Positions 16,746-26,143 of a stretch of 64,000 nt of DNA are shown piece after piece. The first letter of the stretch is position 1. Each line of letters starts with the position of its first letter. The DNA lies in the NCBI RefSeq assembly GCF_031453975.1, contig NZ_JAVDPW010000004.1, positions 310,001-374,000 of the forward strand. The letters are read 5' to 3'. Made by a program: the position numbers and the translations under genes. The stretch comes from Inquilinus ginsengisoli_A. GTDB lineage: Bacteria > Pseudomonadota > Alphaproteobacteria > DSM-16000 > Inquilinaceae. The notes under the pieces were generated by a model, which was given only the letters and a program-made list of their open reading frames with translations, did not search any database and was not told the origin of the DNA.

Positions 16746-17918
16746 TCAGATGCCAGAGCCGGCGATGGTGTCCGGCCCCGGCCGGGCGGTGCCGTCGGGC
16801 CGCAGCCGCAGCAGCCATTCGCGGCCGACCTTGACCATCGGCTTGCCGTCATATTCGACGATGTCGGCGGTGGCGTAGGTCTCGCTCCACCGCTCCGGCA
16901 GGAAGCTGCCGGTGCCGACCACGTCGATCGGCGCCCGGGCCAGCGCCATCACCCGGCACTTGGCCGGGCTGAAGCCGCTGGACACCACGATCCGCACCTT
17001 GCCGAAGCCGGCCTCGTCCAGCTTGTCGCGCAGGTGGTGGATGGCGGCGGCGGAGACGCCGGTGCCGATCAGGTGGCGCAATTCCTCCTCGCTGCGATAG
17101 CCGCGCACCGCCTCGGGCACGTGGCGCTCCAGCACCGCATAGGATGCGCCGGGGTCCAGCCCCTCCATGTAGCGGCCGCCGCCGGTGTCGATGCGCACCG
17201 CCAGCCGGCCGGCCGCCGCCATGTCGGGGAAGCGGCGGCAGACCTCGAGCCCGTCGCTGACCTCCCGCGCGAAATAGTCGACCAGCACGGTCAGCGATTC
17301 CTCGGGGAAGACCTCATGGAACATCTCGGCCGCCCGCACGGTCGACCCGGCATAGCCGATCAGGGCATGCGGCATGGTGCCGAAGCCGGCGGGCTGGCCG
17401 AAGAAATGCGCCGTCGCGTCGGTGGCGTTGCCGATGAAGCCCTTGGCGTCGTGCTTGCGCTTGGCCCGGGCCGAGCCGACGCTGGCGGCGTAGGCCATCT
17501 CCTCCGCCATCTCGGTCCCGGCGCAGTGCCGGGCGTCCATCGCCAGGAAGCCGGCGCGCGGCAGTTCCGCACACATGGTGTAGGCGTTGTAGGCGGCGAC
17601 GCAGGCGGGACCCAGCTTCTGCAGCAGCACCGTTTCGCAATCGACCAGGTGGCGCAGCGGGCCGGTGATGTAGAGCATCGGCTCACCCGAGCCAACCCAT
17701 TTGCCCTCGGGGTAGCGCAGCTCGATCTCGACCGCGAAGCCGCGCTCCTTCGCCACCTGCTGCAGCCATTCGACCGCCAGCCGCGGCGCCGAGACCACCG
17801 GCCGGCGCATGAAGATGGCGTAGGTGACGCGGGTGTCGCCGAAGCGCTCCACGATCCCCTTGGTGCGCATGAAGTACTTGTCGGTCCAGCGTGACAGATC
17901 TTCGACCGAAGGGGTCAT
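16746..17918 (-). CDS. pncB: nicotinate phosphoribosyltransferase family protein
   Basis: A 390-residue enzyme of the nicotinate/quinolinate phosphoribosyltransferase fold, expected to convert nicotinate and PRPP to nicotinate mononucleotide in NAD salvage. Supporting blocks are TDKYFMRTKGIVE at the N-terminus, MDARHCAGTEMAEEMAYAASVG in the middle, and RIDTGGGRYMEGLD with VVSSGFSPAKC toward the C-terminus. Two close ATGs exist; AAAGGA sits nine bases before the second, so I start at 17918. The family includes paralogs of uncertain substrate, so the assignment is good but not absolute. The next gene upstream is the DAHP synthase, 78 bp away on the same strand. Confidence 0.8.
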   Translation of the reverse strand: MTPSVEDLSRWTDKYFMRTKGIVERFGDTRVTYAIFMRRPVVSAPRLAVEWLQQVAKERGFAVEIELRYPEGKWVGSGEPMLYITGPLRHLVDCETVLLQKLGPACVAAYNAYTMCAELPRAGFLAMDARHCAGTEMAEEMAYAASVGSARAKRKHDAKGFIGNATDATAHFFGQPAGFGTMPHALIGYAGSTVRAAEMFHEVFPEESLTVLVDYFAREVSDGLEVCRRFPDMAAAGRLAVRIDTGGGRYMEGLDPGASYAVLERHVPEAVRGYRSEEELRHLIGTGVSAAAIHHLRDKLDEAGFGKVRIVVSSGFSPAKCRVMALARAPIDVVGTGSFLPERWSETYATADIVEYDGKPMVKVGREWLLRLRPDGTARPGPDTIAGSGI

Positions 17919-17995
17919 GGCCACCATTCCTTTGACGGGCAGGACGCGCAGCGGCCGGCCATCCAGCGCGAGACGGGGCCAGCCGGCACGGGTTG

Positions 17996-19384
17996 TTACT
18001 CCGCCGCCGCGGCGCGCCGCGCCGCGTCCTGGGCGCTGCGTTCCTGCTTCAGCTTCTCGGCGATCAGGAAGGCGAGTTCGAGCGATTGGCTGGCGTTCAG
18101 CCGCGGGTCGACCGCGGTCTGGTAGCGCAGCGACAGCGCCTCGTCGGTGATCGCCTGGGCGCCGCCGGTGCATTCGGTGACGTCCTGGCCGGTCATCTCG
18201 AAATGCACGCCGCCGGGATGGGTGCCCTCGGCCCGGTGCACGTCGAAGAAGTCGCGCACCTCGGACAGGATGCGGTCGAACGGCCGGGTCTTGTAGCCGG
18301 AGGGCGAGGTGATGGTGTTGCCGTGCATCGGGTCGCAGCACCACACCACGTTGCGGCCTTCATCCCGCACCCGGCGCAGCAGCGGCGGGAACTTGTCGGT
18401 GACCTTGTCGGAGCCCATGCGCACGATCAGCGTCAGCCGCCCGGCCTCGTTGTCCGGGTTCAGCGCGTCGATCAGCCGGATCAGGTCGTCGGGGTCGAGC
18501 GACGGGCCGCATTTCAGGCCCAGCGGGTTCTTCACGCCGCGCAGGAATTCGACATGCGCGCCGTCGGCCTGGCGGGTGCGGTCGCCGACCCACAGCAGAT
18601 GGGCCGAGACGTCGTACCAGTCGCCCGTGGTGCTGTCGATCCGGGTCAGCGCCTGCTCATAGGGCAGCAGCAGCGCCTCATGGCTGGTGTAGAAATCGGT
18701 CTCGCGGATCGCCGGCGTGGTCTCGGCATTGACGCCGCAGGCCGCCATGAACTGCAGCGCCTCGTCGATCCGGCTGGCGAAAGCCTCGTAGCGTTCGCCC
18801 TGCGGCGACCGGGTGACGAAGCCGAGGTTCCACTGGTGCACCTTGTGCAGGTCGGCGTAGCCGCCCTGGGCGAAGGCGCGCAGCAGGTTCAGCGTGGCGG
18901 CCGACTGGTTGAAGGCCTGGACCATGCGGGCCGGGTCCGGCAGGCGCGAGGCCTCGTCGAAATCGACGCCGTTGATGATGTCGCCGCGGTAGGAGGGCAG
19001 CGTGACGCCGTCGATCGTCTCCATGTCGGCGGAGCGCGGCTTGGCGAACTGGCCGGCCATGCGGCCGACCTTCACCACCGGCAGGCCGCCGCCGAAGGTC
19101 AGCACCACCGCCATCTGCAGCAGCACGCGGAAGGTGTCGCGGATCTTGTCCGGGTGGAATTCGGCGAAGCTCTCGGCGCAGTCGCCGCCCTGCAGCAGGA
19201 ACGCCTTGCCGTCGGCGACGCGGCCGAGCGCGGCCTTGAGCGAGCGGGCCTCACCGGCGAAGACCAGCGGCGGATACTTCGACAGGGTCTGTTCCGCCGC
19301 CGCGAGCCTGGCCGCGTCGGCGTATTGGGGCATCTGCTTCACCGGCTTCGCGCGCCAGGACTCAGGGGTCCACCGTTCCGCCAT
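17996..19384 (-). CDS. class II DAHP synthase
   Basis: A 462-residue 3-deoxy-7-phosphoheptulonate synthase of the plant-like class II, the first step of the shikimate pathway. Key stretches are FAGEARSLK, FLLQGGDCAESF (metal-ligand Cys), KVGRMAGQFAKPRS, LWVGDRTRQ, GLKCGPSL and the metal-binding WCCDPMHGNT near residue 340. I chose ATG at 19384 rather than the GTG three codons earlier because GGAG lies eight bases upstream of it. Its product feeds chorismate, which pabB in this window consumes. Confidence 0.95.
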   Translation of the reverse strand: MAERWTPESWRAKPVKQMPQYADAARLAAAEQTLSKYPPLVFAGEARSLKAALGRVADGKAFLLQGGDCAESFAEFHPDKIRDTFRVLLQMAVVLTFGGGLPVVKVGRMAGQFAKPRSADMETIDGVTLPSYRGDIINGVDFDEASRLPDPARMVQAFNQSAATLNLLRAFAQGGYADLHKVHQWNLGFVTRSPQGERYEAFASRIDEALQFMAACGVNAETTPAIRETDFYTSHEALLLPYEQALTRIDSTTGDWYDVSAHLLWVGDRTRQADGAHVEFLRGVKNPLGLKCGPSLDPDDLIRLIDALNPDNEAGRLTLIVRMGSDKVTDKFPPLLRRVRDEGRNVVWCCDPMHGNTITSPSGYKTRPFDRILSEVRDFFDVHRAEGTHPGGVHFEMTGQDVTECTGGAQAITDEALSLRYQTAVDPRLNASQSLELAFLIAEKLKQERSAQDAARRAAAAE

Positions 19385-19639
19385 CACCGTCACTCCACCA
19401 CATGCGATGCCGCCCGCTTGCTCCGATCGGGCGGGCGGCGACCGGACCCGAGCCTATACGCCCCCATTTCCGGCATTTCCAGCGTCGCAGCGCCGGGCCT
19501 CGCTGGCAAGGACCGTGGTCGTCCGGCCGTCACCAAGACCATCCCACGCAAAGGCGGTATTTTTGCGACCGGGGCCCTTTCGCCTCGACCCGGCCACGAT
19601 TGCCCTGCATGTCTTGGCTGGGAGAGATCAGGAGTTCCG

Positions 19640-20125
19640 ATGATGCGCGCCGTTGCCCTGCTTGCCGCCGCCGTCCTGCTGGCCGCCGCCCCCGCTTTCG
19701 CCGACGACACCCTGCTGAAGTTCACCACCGACAGCGTGGGCAAGGCGCTGAAGAGCGCCGGCCATGCCGACTACACCGTCGGCAAGGACGATTCCGGCGA
19801 TCCGATGCTGACCCTGCCGGGCGGCGACAGCGGCGCCGACGACGTCCGCGTCTATTTCTTCGAATGCAATGCCAAGGGCCTGTGCGAAGACATCATGCTG
19901 CAGGGCAACTACTCGACCGAGAAGACGGTCTACGCCAGCGTGATCAACGCCTGGAACTCCGACAACCGCTGGACCCGCGCCTACATCAACAGCGTCAAGT
20001 CGCCGGTGCTGGAGATGGACGTCAACGCCACCGGCGGCATCGGCAAGGCGGCGCTCGAGGTGCTGCTGAACACGTACTTCACCGCCGTGTCGGACTTTGC
20101 CACCCATATCGGCGTGAAGCCGTAG
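19640..20125 (+). CDS. secreted YbjN-domain protein
   Basis: A 161-residue protein with a signal peptide (MMRAVALLAAAVLLAAAPAFA, cleavage at about 21). The mature part has the YbjN-like pattern: a short alpha/beta start (SVGKALKSAGHADYTVGKDDSG), paired cysteines in FFECNAKGLCEDIML, then VINAWNSDNRWTRAYI. The family is a tetratricopeptide-chaperone-like fold of unsettled function. AGGAG sits five bases before the ATG. It is convergent with the methyltransferase gene. Confidence 0.8.
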   Translation: MMRAVALLAAAVLLAAAPAFADDTLLKFTTDSVGKALKSAGHADYTVGKDDSGDPMLTLPGGDSGADDVRVYFFECNAKGLCEDIMLQGNYSTEKTVYASVINAWNSDNRWTRAYINSVKSPVLEMDVNATGGIGKAALEVLLNTYFTAVSDFATHIGVKP

Positions 20126-20132
20126 GGCCGGC

Positions 20133-20891
20133 CTATTTCGGGCGGTCCGCGGCGATCAGCAGGAAGGGCGGCCGGCGGCGCTCCTGCTCCAGATCCGGGC
20201 GGGACGCCAGCGCCTCCGGCACCGGGCCGGGTTCGTCCAGCCGCGCCAGCACCAGCCCGGCGGCGATCAGGGTGCCGACATAAGTCTCCGTCGTGCGATG
20301 GTGCTTGATCACGCCGTCGACGAACCACTGGGTCTGCCGCGGCCCTTCCTCACCATAGCGGTCGACCCGCCAGTGCAGCCTTCGCCCTTCGGCGTCGCGC
20401 TGCCATTGGCTGCCGCCCAGCGCCGTGCACATCGGATGTTCGACCGAGAAGGCGAAACGCCCGCCTGGCGCCAGCGCAGCCGCGATACGCCGGACCACGG
20501 CCGGATAGTCGGCGACGTAGTGCAGGGCCAGCGAGGACACGACCAGGTCGAACGCCCCCTCCCCTATCGCCACCGTCTCGATCGACGACTGCTCATAGCG
20601 GATGGCGGAGTCCTCGGTCCGCTCCCGCGCCGCGGCCAGCATCTTCGCCGAAACATCCACCGCCAGCACCGAGGCTGCGCCCTGCGCCCGGGCGGTGCGG
20701 GCGAAGTCGCCGAAGCCGCAGCCGAGATCGAGGATGCGCAGGCCCGCCAGCGAGGCCGGCAGCAGCCGGGCGAAGGCCGGCTGCTCCAGCACCGCGTTCA
20801 GCCCGCTTTCCGCCTCGCGCAGGGCGGCATAGCCGGCGAAGAAGGCCGGATCGTCGTAGATGTTCTGCGGCGCGTCCGGCCCTGGCGTCAT
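20133..20891 (-). CDS. class I SAM-dependent methyltransferase
   Basis: A 252-residue Rossmann methyltransferase. Motif I is ILDLGCGFGDFARTA (about residue 53), the acidic end of strand two is LAVDVSAKML, and motif IV is FDLVVSSLALHYVADY. A Ser/Arg-rich tail follows. The acceptor is unknown; similar proteins are annotated as UbiE/biotin-synthesis-like methyltransferases without proof. Its ATG overlaps the gor stop (ATGA), making it the last gene of an rpiA-gor-methyltransferase run. Confidence 0.85.
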   Translation of the reverse strand: MTPGPDAPQNIYDDPAFFAGYAALREAESGLNAVLEQPAFARLLPASLAGLRILDLGCGFGDFARTARAQGAASVLAVDVSAKMLAAARERTEDSAIRYEQSSIETVAIGEGAFDLVVSSLALHYVADYPAVVRRIAAALAPGGRFAFSVEHPMCTALGGSQWQRDAEGRRLHWRVDRYGEEGPRQTQWFVDGVIKHHRTTETYVGTLIAAGLVLARLDEPGPVPEALASRPDLEQERRRPPFLLIAADRPK

Positions 20892-22282
20892 TCCGCCAGC
20901 CCGGGGCTCGCCGGGGCCTCGACCTTGGTCCGCATGGTGACGAACTCCTCGGCCGCGGTCGGATGGATGCCGATGGTGGCGTCGAACTGCGCCTTGGTCG
21001 CGCCGCAGGTCAGCGCGATCGCCAGCCCCTGCACGATCTCCGGCGCGTCGATCCCGACCATGTGGCAGCCCAGCACCCGGTCGGTCTTGGGGTCGACCAC
21101 CAGCTTCATCAGCGTGCGCTCGTCGCGGCCCGACAGGGTGTGGCGCATCGGCCGGAACAGCGCGCGGTAGACGTCGACCGCGCCGTGGCGCTGCCGCGCC
21201 GCCGCCTCGGTCAGCCCGACCGTGCCGATCGGCGGGTTCGAGAACACCGCGGTCGCCACGTTCTCGTAGGACGGCACCCGCGGCCGGCCGCCGAACAGCG
21301 TGTCGGCCAGGGCGTGGCCTTCGGCGATCGCCACCGGGGTCAGGTTCAGCCGGTCGGTGACGTCGCCCAGCGCGTAGATGTTGGAGACGCTGGTGCGGTA
21401 CTGGTCGTCGACGATGATCGCGCCGTCGGCGTCGCGGGCGATGCCGAGATCCTCGAGCCCCAGCCCCGTCGAGTTCGGCTTGCGGCCGGTGCAGTACATC
21501 ACGCCGTCGGCGGCGATCACCTCGCCACCGGCCAGCGTCACCGCCAGGGCGTGGCCGACCTTGTCGATGCGATCGATCTCGGCGCTGAGGCGCAGGGTGA
21601 TGCCGGACTTGCCCATCTCGGCGGCGAGATGGCCGCGCAGGTCGTCGTCGAAGCCGCGCAGCACCATGGCGCCGCGATGCACCAGCGTCACTTCGGCGCC
21701 GAGGCCGTGGAAGATGCCGGCGAATTCGACCGCGATGTAGCCGCCGCCGACGATGACGATGCGCTGCGGCATCCGCTCGAGGTGGAACGCCTCGTTCGAG
21801 GTGAAGGCGTGCTCCTTGACCCCCGGACGGTCCGGCAGCACCGGCCAGCCGCCGGTGGCGACCAGGATGCGGTCCGCGGTGACGCGCTTGCCGCCGGCGT
21901 CGCCCCCCAGCTGGATGGTGTGGGCGTCGACCAGCACGGCGCGGGCGTCGAACATGGTGACGCCGGCATTGGTCAGCAGCGTGCGGTAGATCCCGTTCAG
22001 CCGCCCGATCTCGGCATCCTTGCGCGCGATCAGCGTCGCCCAGTCATGCGATGCCGCGGGCACGGTCCAGCCGAAGCCGGCGGCATCCTCGAAATCCGCG
22101 GCGAAATGCGACGCCATGGCCAGCAGCTTCTTGGGCACGCAGCCGACATTGACGCAGGTGCCGCCCCAGTAGCGTTCCTCGGCGATGCCGACGCGCGCGC
22201 CGTGCTGCGCCGCGATGCGGGCCGAGCGCACGCCGCCCGACCCGCCGCCGATGACGAAATAGTCGAAATCGTAGCTGACCAT
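20888..22282 (-). CDS. gor: glutathione-disulfide reductase
   Basis: A 464-residue flavoprotein reducing oxidised glutathione with NADPH. FAD motif GGGSGGVRSARIAA is near the N-terminus, the redox pair lies in GGTCVNVGCVPKKL, a second nucleotide-binding motif is IVGGGYIAVEFAG, and the C-terminal HPTAAEEFVTMR carries the catalytic His-Glu. The redox motif and tail fit Gor rather than dihydrolipoamide or mercuric reductase. The start at 22282 (MVSYDFDYFVIGGG) is set by the FAD motif although the frame opens at 22354. It follows rpiA by about 180 bp. Confidence 0.93.
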   Translation of the reverse strand: MVSYDFDYFVIGGGSGGVRSARIAAQHGARVGIAEERYWGGTCVNVGCVPKKLLAMASHFAADFEDAAGFGWTVPAASHDWATLIARKDAEIGRLNGIYRTLLTNAGVTMFDARAVLVDAHTIQLGGDAGGKRVTADRILVATGGWPVLPDRPGVKEHAFTSNEAFHLERMPQRIVIVGGGYIAVEFAGIFHGLGAEVTLVHRGAMVLRGFDDDLRGHLAAEMGKSGITLRLSAEIDRIDKVGHALAVTLAGGEVIAADGVMYCTGRKPNSTGLGLEDLGIARDADGAIIVDDQYRTSVSNIYALGDVTDRLNLTPVAIAEGHALADTLFGGRPRVPSYENVATAVFSNPPIGTVGLTEAAARQRHGAVDVYRALFRPMRHTLSGRDERTLMKLVVDPKTDRVLGCHMVGIDAPEIVQGLAIALTCGATKAQFDATIGIHPTAAEEFVTMRTKVEAPASPGLAE

Positions 22283-22461
22283 GATGAGTCCCGAGGGTGA
22301 CGCAATGGAAACGGTGCGGTGAAACCGGCCGCGCCGCCAAGCCCATATGGGCATTTGCGCCGTGTCCGGTACTGCGGCGCCGGATCACGGCCGGCCCGCG
22401 GAAGGACGGCGACTCTATCGCCGCCCCGTCGCATCGTCATCCGCCGGATGGGTGAAGGCAC

Positions 22462-23175
22462 CTATGCCCGGCGCAACACCTCGACCCCGCCATCGGCGCC
22501 GCCCACGATGGCCTGCTCGGCACCGGCCAGGAACAGCCCGGTCTCGACCACGCCGGCGATGGTCTTGAGCTCGCGCTGCAGCCCCAACGGGTCGCGGATC
22601 GGGGCGAAGCCGGCGCAGTCCAGAATAAGGTTGCCGCCGTCGGTGCGCAGCACCGCGCCGTCGCGCCGGCGCAGCACCGGGGAGCCGCCCAGGGCCGCCA
22701 GCCGCCGCGCGGTCGATTCCCAGCCGAATTCCGTGACCTCAACCGGCAACGGCGCCTTGACGCCGAGCATTTCGACGATCTTCGAGGCGTCGACCACGGC
22801 AACGAAGCGCCCGGCCGCCTCGGCCACGATCTTTTCGCGCAGCAGCGCGCCGCCCAGCCCCTTGATCAGCCGCAGCGTGCCGCGCTCGACCTCGTCGGCG
22901 CCGTCGATGCAGAGGTCGAGCGCCTCGGTCGCGGCGAAATCGGTCAGCGGGATGCCGAGCTCCCGCGCCCGCGCCGCGGTCTGCTCCGAGGTCGGGATGC
23001 CGGTGATGCGCAGGCCCTCGTCCCGGATGCGCCGCCCCAACGCCTCCAGCACCCAGCGGACGGTCGAGCCGGTGCCGAGGCCCAGCCGCATGCCGTCCTC
23101 GACCAGCGCCGCCGCGGCCTCGCCGGCGGCGCGCTTGCCCTCTTCTTGCGGTGACAGGACCGGCTCCGCCATCAT
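22462..23175 (-). CDS. rpiA: ribose-5-phosphate isomerase A
   Basis: A 237-residue RpiA interconverting ribose-5-phosphate and ribulose-5-phosphate in the pentose phosphate pathway. Active-site blocks are GLGTGSTVRWVL, CIDGADEVERG, IKGLGGALLREKIV and DGGNLILDC. Two adjacent ATGs (23175, 23172) are both possible. The rpiA-gor order is frequent in alphaproteobacteria and links NADPH-generating and glutathione metabolism by proximity. The C-terminal GGADGGVEVLRRA is typical. Confidence 0.96.
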   Translation of the reverse strand: MMAEPVLSPQEEGKRAAGEAAAALVEDGMRLGLGTGSTVRWVLEALGRRIRDEGLRITGIPTSEQTAARARELGIPLTDFAATEALDLCIDGADEVERGTLRLIKGLGGALLREKIVAEAAGRFVAVVDASKIVEMLGVKAPLPVEVTEFGWESTARRLAALGGSPVLRRRDGAVLRTDGGNLILDCAGFAPIRDPLGLQRELKTIAGVVETGLFLAGAEQAIVGGADGGVEVLRRA

Positions 23176-23196
23176 TCACCCCGCCATTTCGATCGA

Positions 23197-23229
23197 AAAG
23201 AGACGCCCGGCCCCGCTGGAGGCCGGGCG
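23197..23229 (-). terminator. intrinsic terminator after the aldehyde dehydrogenase gene
   Basis: A 9-bp GC stem (CGCCCGGCC 23204-23212 with GGCCGGGCG 23221-23229, 8-nt loop) is followed on the minus strand by TCTCTTTTC. It lies just past the dehydrogenase stop at 23239 and before rpiA, so it probably separates the two transcripts. Confidence 0.7.
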
Positions 23230-23238
23230 AAGCGACCT

Positions 23239-24696
23239 TCAGCGGTTGAGGCCGCCCATGCACAGATACTTGATCTCGAGATAGTCCTCGATGCCGTATT
23301 TCGAGCCCTCGCGGCCCAGCCCGCTCTCCTTCACGCCGCCGAACGGGGCGACGGCGGTGGAGATCAGGCCTTCATTGATGCCGACGATGCCGTATTCCAG
23401 CGCCTCGCCCACCCGCCAGATCCGGCCGATGTCGCGGCTGTAGAAATAGGAGGCCAGACCGAACTCGGTGTCGTTGGCCATCTGGATCGCCTCCGCCTCG
23501 GTCTTGAAGCGGAACAAGGGCGCCAGCGGGCCGAAGGTCTCCTCCTTCGCCACCTTCATATCAGGCGTCACGTCGGTCAGGATGGTCGGCTCGAAGAAGG
23601 TGCCGCCCAGCGCGTGGCGCTTGCCGCCTAGCGCGACATGCGCGCCCTTCTCCACCGCGTCGGCGATGTGCTCCTCGATCTTCTCGACCGCCTTCATGTT
23701 GATCAGCGGCCCCTGCTGGGCGCCATCGGTCATGCCGTCGGAGACCTTGAGCGCGCGGACCGCCTCGGCCAGCTTGGCGGCGAAGGCATCGTAGACGCCG
23801 TCCTGCACCAGGATCCGGTTGGCGCAGACGCAGGTCTGGCCGGTGTTGCGGTACTTCGAGGCGATCGCCCCGACCACCGCGGCGTCGAGGTCGGCGTCGT
23901 CGAACACGATGAAGGGCGCGTTGCCGCCCAGCTCCATCGACACCTTCTTCACCGTGGCGGCGGCTTGCTGGATCAGCAGCTTGCCGATCTCGGTCGAGCC
24001 GGTGAAGGTGACCTTGCGCACGATCGGGCTGCCGGTCATCTCGCCGCCGATCTCGCTTGAGGCGCCGGTGACGACCGAGAACACGCCCGCGGGGATGCCG
24101 GCACGCTCCGCCAGCTCGGCCAGGGCCAAAGCGGAATAGGGAGTCTCGCTGGCCGGCTTCACCACCATCGGGCAGCCGGCGGCCAGGGCGGCGCCGGCCT
24201 TGCGGGTGATCATCGCCGCCGGGAAGTTCCACGGCGTGATCGCGGCGCAGACGCCGATCGGCTGCTTGAGCACGATGATGCGGCGGTCGCCGGCCGGCGC
24301 TGGGATGGTGTCGCCGTAGATCCGCTTGCCCTCCTCGGCGAACCATTCGACGAAGCTGGCGGCATAGGCGATCTCGCCGCGGCTCTCGGCCAGAGGCTTG
24401 CCCTGCTCCGCCGTCATCAGCACCGCCAGATCCTCCTGATTCGCCATCATCAGGTCGAACCAGCGGCGCAGGATGGTGAAACGCTCCTGCGCGGTCTTGG
24501 CGCGCCAAGCCGGCCAGGCCTTGTCGGCTGCGGCGATCGCCCGGCGGGTCTCGGCGGCGCCGGCGCGCGGCACGGTGCCCAGTTGGGTGCCGCCGGCGGG
24601 GTTGGTGACGGCGATGGTGCGGCCGTCATCGGCATCGACCCAGGCGCCATCGATGTAACATTGTTGCCGGAAAAGCTTCGAGTCGCTGAGTTTCAT
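23239..24696 (-). CDS. gabD: NAD(P)-dependent succinate-semialdehyde dehydrogenase
   Basis: A 485-residue aldehyde dehydrogenase. Catalytic residues are in MELGGNAPFIVFDDADLD (Glu) and NTGQTCVCANRI (Cys), with the substrate and cofactor blocks ITPWNFPAAMITRK, TFTGSTEIGKLL and EETFGPLAPLF. The sequence style (KLLIQQAAATVKKVSMELGGNAPF, and the C-terminal PFGGVKESGLGREGSKYGIEDY) is typical of GabD, which oxidises succinate semialdehyde from GABA. The start at 24696 (MKLSDSKLFRQQCYIDG) is chosen over the longer open frame. No gabT lies nearby, so the GABA link is by family only. Confidence 0.9.
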   Translation of the reverse strand: MKLSDSKLFRQQCYIDGAWVDADDGRTIAVTNPAGGTQLGTVPRAGAAETRRAIAAADKAWPAWRAKTAQERFTILRRWFDLMMANQEDLAVLMTAEQGKPLAESRGEIAYAASFVEWFAEEGKRIYGDTIPAPAGDRRIIVLKQPIGVCAAITPWNFPAAMITRKAGAALAAGCPMVVKPASETPYSALALAELAERAGIPAGVFSVVTGASSEIGGEMTGSPIVRKVTFTGSTEIGKLLIQQAAATVKKVSMELGGNAPFIVFDDADLDAAVVGAIASKYRNTGQTCVCANRILVQDGVYDAFAAKLAEAVRALKVSDGMTDGAQQGPLINMKAVEKIEEHIADAVEKGAHVALGGKRHALGGTFFEPTILTDVTPDMKVAKEETFGPLAPLFRFKTEAEAIQMANDTEFGLASYFYSRDIGRIWRVGEALEYGIVGINEGLISTAVAPFGGVKESGLGREGSKYGIEDYLEIKYLCMGGLNR

Positions 24697-25264
24697 CGGT
24701 CTCGATCTCCGTTTCCGCAGCGAAATATCCGCCGTCGTTCCGATAGAGGTTCTAGCCCAGCCGGCGGGAGGCAGCAAAGCGAGCCGGAGCGCAGCCATGC
24801 GTCAGACGCGGAGCTGACGCGTCCGCGCCAAGGTCCAGAACCGGAACATCCCGATCATTTGTCGGACGATGAAGGGGTTAACAGGCATTGTGACTGCCGT
24901 CATTCAAGTAGCGATGGCAGTCAATTGAACCACTCGACTTTCCAGCATCGTGTCGAGGGCCAGCCGATTAACCGATCGGAGCGACCCATGCATTCTGGAA
25001 AAACCGAATAATTTTTTAACGCCCGACAGGAATACATGTTGCGGCATCGCTTCAGTACTGGTGTTCCAAATCGGGCGAAAATCTGGCCGTAGGATGTCAT
25101 TTTTCCTTGGCGGGATTATTTCAGAATGTTACTAGACGTCCTTGCCGGTGAGGGGGCGATGACTGGGGTCATCGGACGAGCCGGACGGAAGGGCGCTGCA
25201 TCCGATTGGAGCGCCAAGGAGCGAGTGAAGTCCGATTGAACAGCGCAGGGGGGACGGGCCAGTG
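24697..25264. other. 568-bp intergenic region with an AT-rich stretch and one hairpin
   Basis: No gene is supported here. The stretch 25000-25130 is clearly more AT-rich than its surroundings (a TTTTTT run near 25012, and TTTTTCC near 25098) and probably holds promoters. An 11-bp stem, TGACTGCCGTC at 24891-24901 with GATGGCAGTCA at 24913-24923 (one G-U pair, 11-nt loop), is the only notable structure. Confidence 0.5.
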
Positions 25265-26080
25265 ATGACCCGCGACACTGATCATGCACCACGATTCCGC
25301 AACCGGGCCAAGCGCCCCATCAGGTCCCTCACTGTTAGTCTGTTAACGCTCGCCTGCAGCATTGGGTTCCTGACCCAGACTGCGCAGGCGGGATCCCGCA
25401 CCACACGCGAATTGAACCTGGCCGCCGCGGCCGCTGACGGCCGGTCGGCCCAGCAGGTCGAAGGCGCGGTCCAGAACGCCGCGACGACCAGCCAGGCAGC
25501 CCCCGCGCGGGCCGCGGCAGCCGATGACAAGGCGCCGGCCACCCCGTCGCCCCGGCAGGCCACCCAGGCCCGCCGCGCCGTCGCCACTCTCGATGTTCCG
25601 CGGGCCCAGCCTGCGGTCGCCCGCAGCGGCACCGAGCAGCGGCTGGTCCAGCGCGTCGCCGCGCTGAAATCCGAGAACCGCCGCTGGTCCTGCGTGCCCT
25701 TCGCCCGCGAGCTGACCGGCTTCGCCATCTCCGGCGACGCCTGGCGCTGGTGGGATGGCGCTTCCGGCCGCTACAACCGGGGCCGCATGCCGGCGGTCGG
25801 CTCGGTCATCGTCCTCAAGCGCAGCGGCTCGATGCGGCGCGGCCATGTCGCCGTGGTGCGCCGGGTGGTGAGCGCCCGGGAGATCATCGTCGACCAGGCC
25901 AACTGGGCGCCGCGTGGCCGGGTGAACGAGCCCAGCCGGGTGATCGACGTGTCGGCGAAGAATGATTGGAGCCAGACCCGCTTCTGGCACCAGCCCACCG
26001 GCCAGATGGGCACCACCGTCTACCCCACCTACGGCTTCATCTACGCCTCGACCACCCAGGTCGCCGAACGCGCCGACTGA
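25265..26080 (+). CDS. secreted CHAP-domain peptidase/amidase
   Basis: A 271-residue exported protein. The N-terminus has a basic stretch then a hydrophobic signal core (LTVSLLTLACSIGFLTQ, cleavage near AQA). An Ala/Gln-rich low-complexity linker covers about 45-125. The C-terminal half is a CHAP domain: catalytic Cys in WSCVPFARELTG, His in RRGHVAVVRR, and the trailing VDQANW with the polar third residue. Such domains cut peptidoglycan cross-links or other gamma-glutamyl/peptide amides. An ATG at 25265 is preceded by GTG at 25262; a GGGGGG ribosome-site-like run lies upstream. A strong terminator follows, so it is probably a single-gene transcript. Confidence 0.85.
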   Translation: MTRDTDHAPRFRNRAKRPIRSLTVSLLTLACSIGFLTQTAQAGSRTTRELNLAAAAADGRSAQQVEGAVQNAATTSQAAPARAAAADDKAPATPSPRQATQARRAVATLDVPRAQPAVARSGTEQRLVQRVAALKSENRRWSCVPFARELTGFAISGDAWRWWDGASGRYNRGRMPAVGSVIVLKRSGSMRRGHVAVVRRVVSAREIIVDQANWAPRGRVNEPSRVIDVSAKNDWSQTRFWHQPTGQMGTTVYPTYGFIYASTTQVAERAD

Positions 26081-26105
26081 CGGCGCCCCCTTCCGAACCG
26101 GCCCC

Positions 26106-26143
26106 GCAAAAGGCCCGTCCGCAATCGCGGACGGGCCTTTTGC
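26106..26143 (+). terminator. strong intrinsic terminator after the CHAP gene
   Basis: A perfect 17-bp stem (26106-26122 with 26127-26143) around the loop AATC. The A-rich start and T-rich end of the stem (GCAAAAGG and CCTTTTGC) would serve termination in either direction. It lies 25 bp after the stop at 26080. Confidence 0.85.

Noticed and set aside
17993..20125. A 710-codon open frame on the plus strand opposite the DAHP synthase gene
   Set aside because: It is antisense to a clearly conserved enzyme, has low-complexity Gly/Arg/Asp-rich composition caused by high GC, and only its last 162 codons (the YbjN-like gene from 19640) make a plausible protein.
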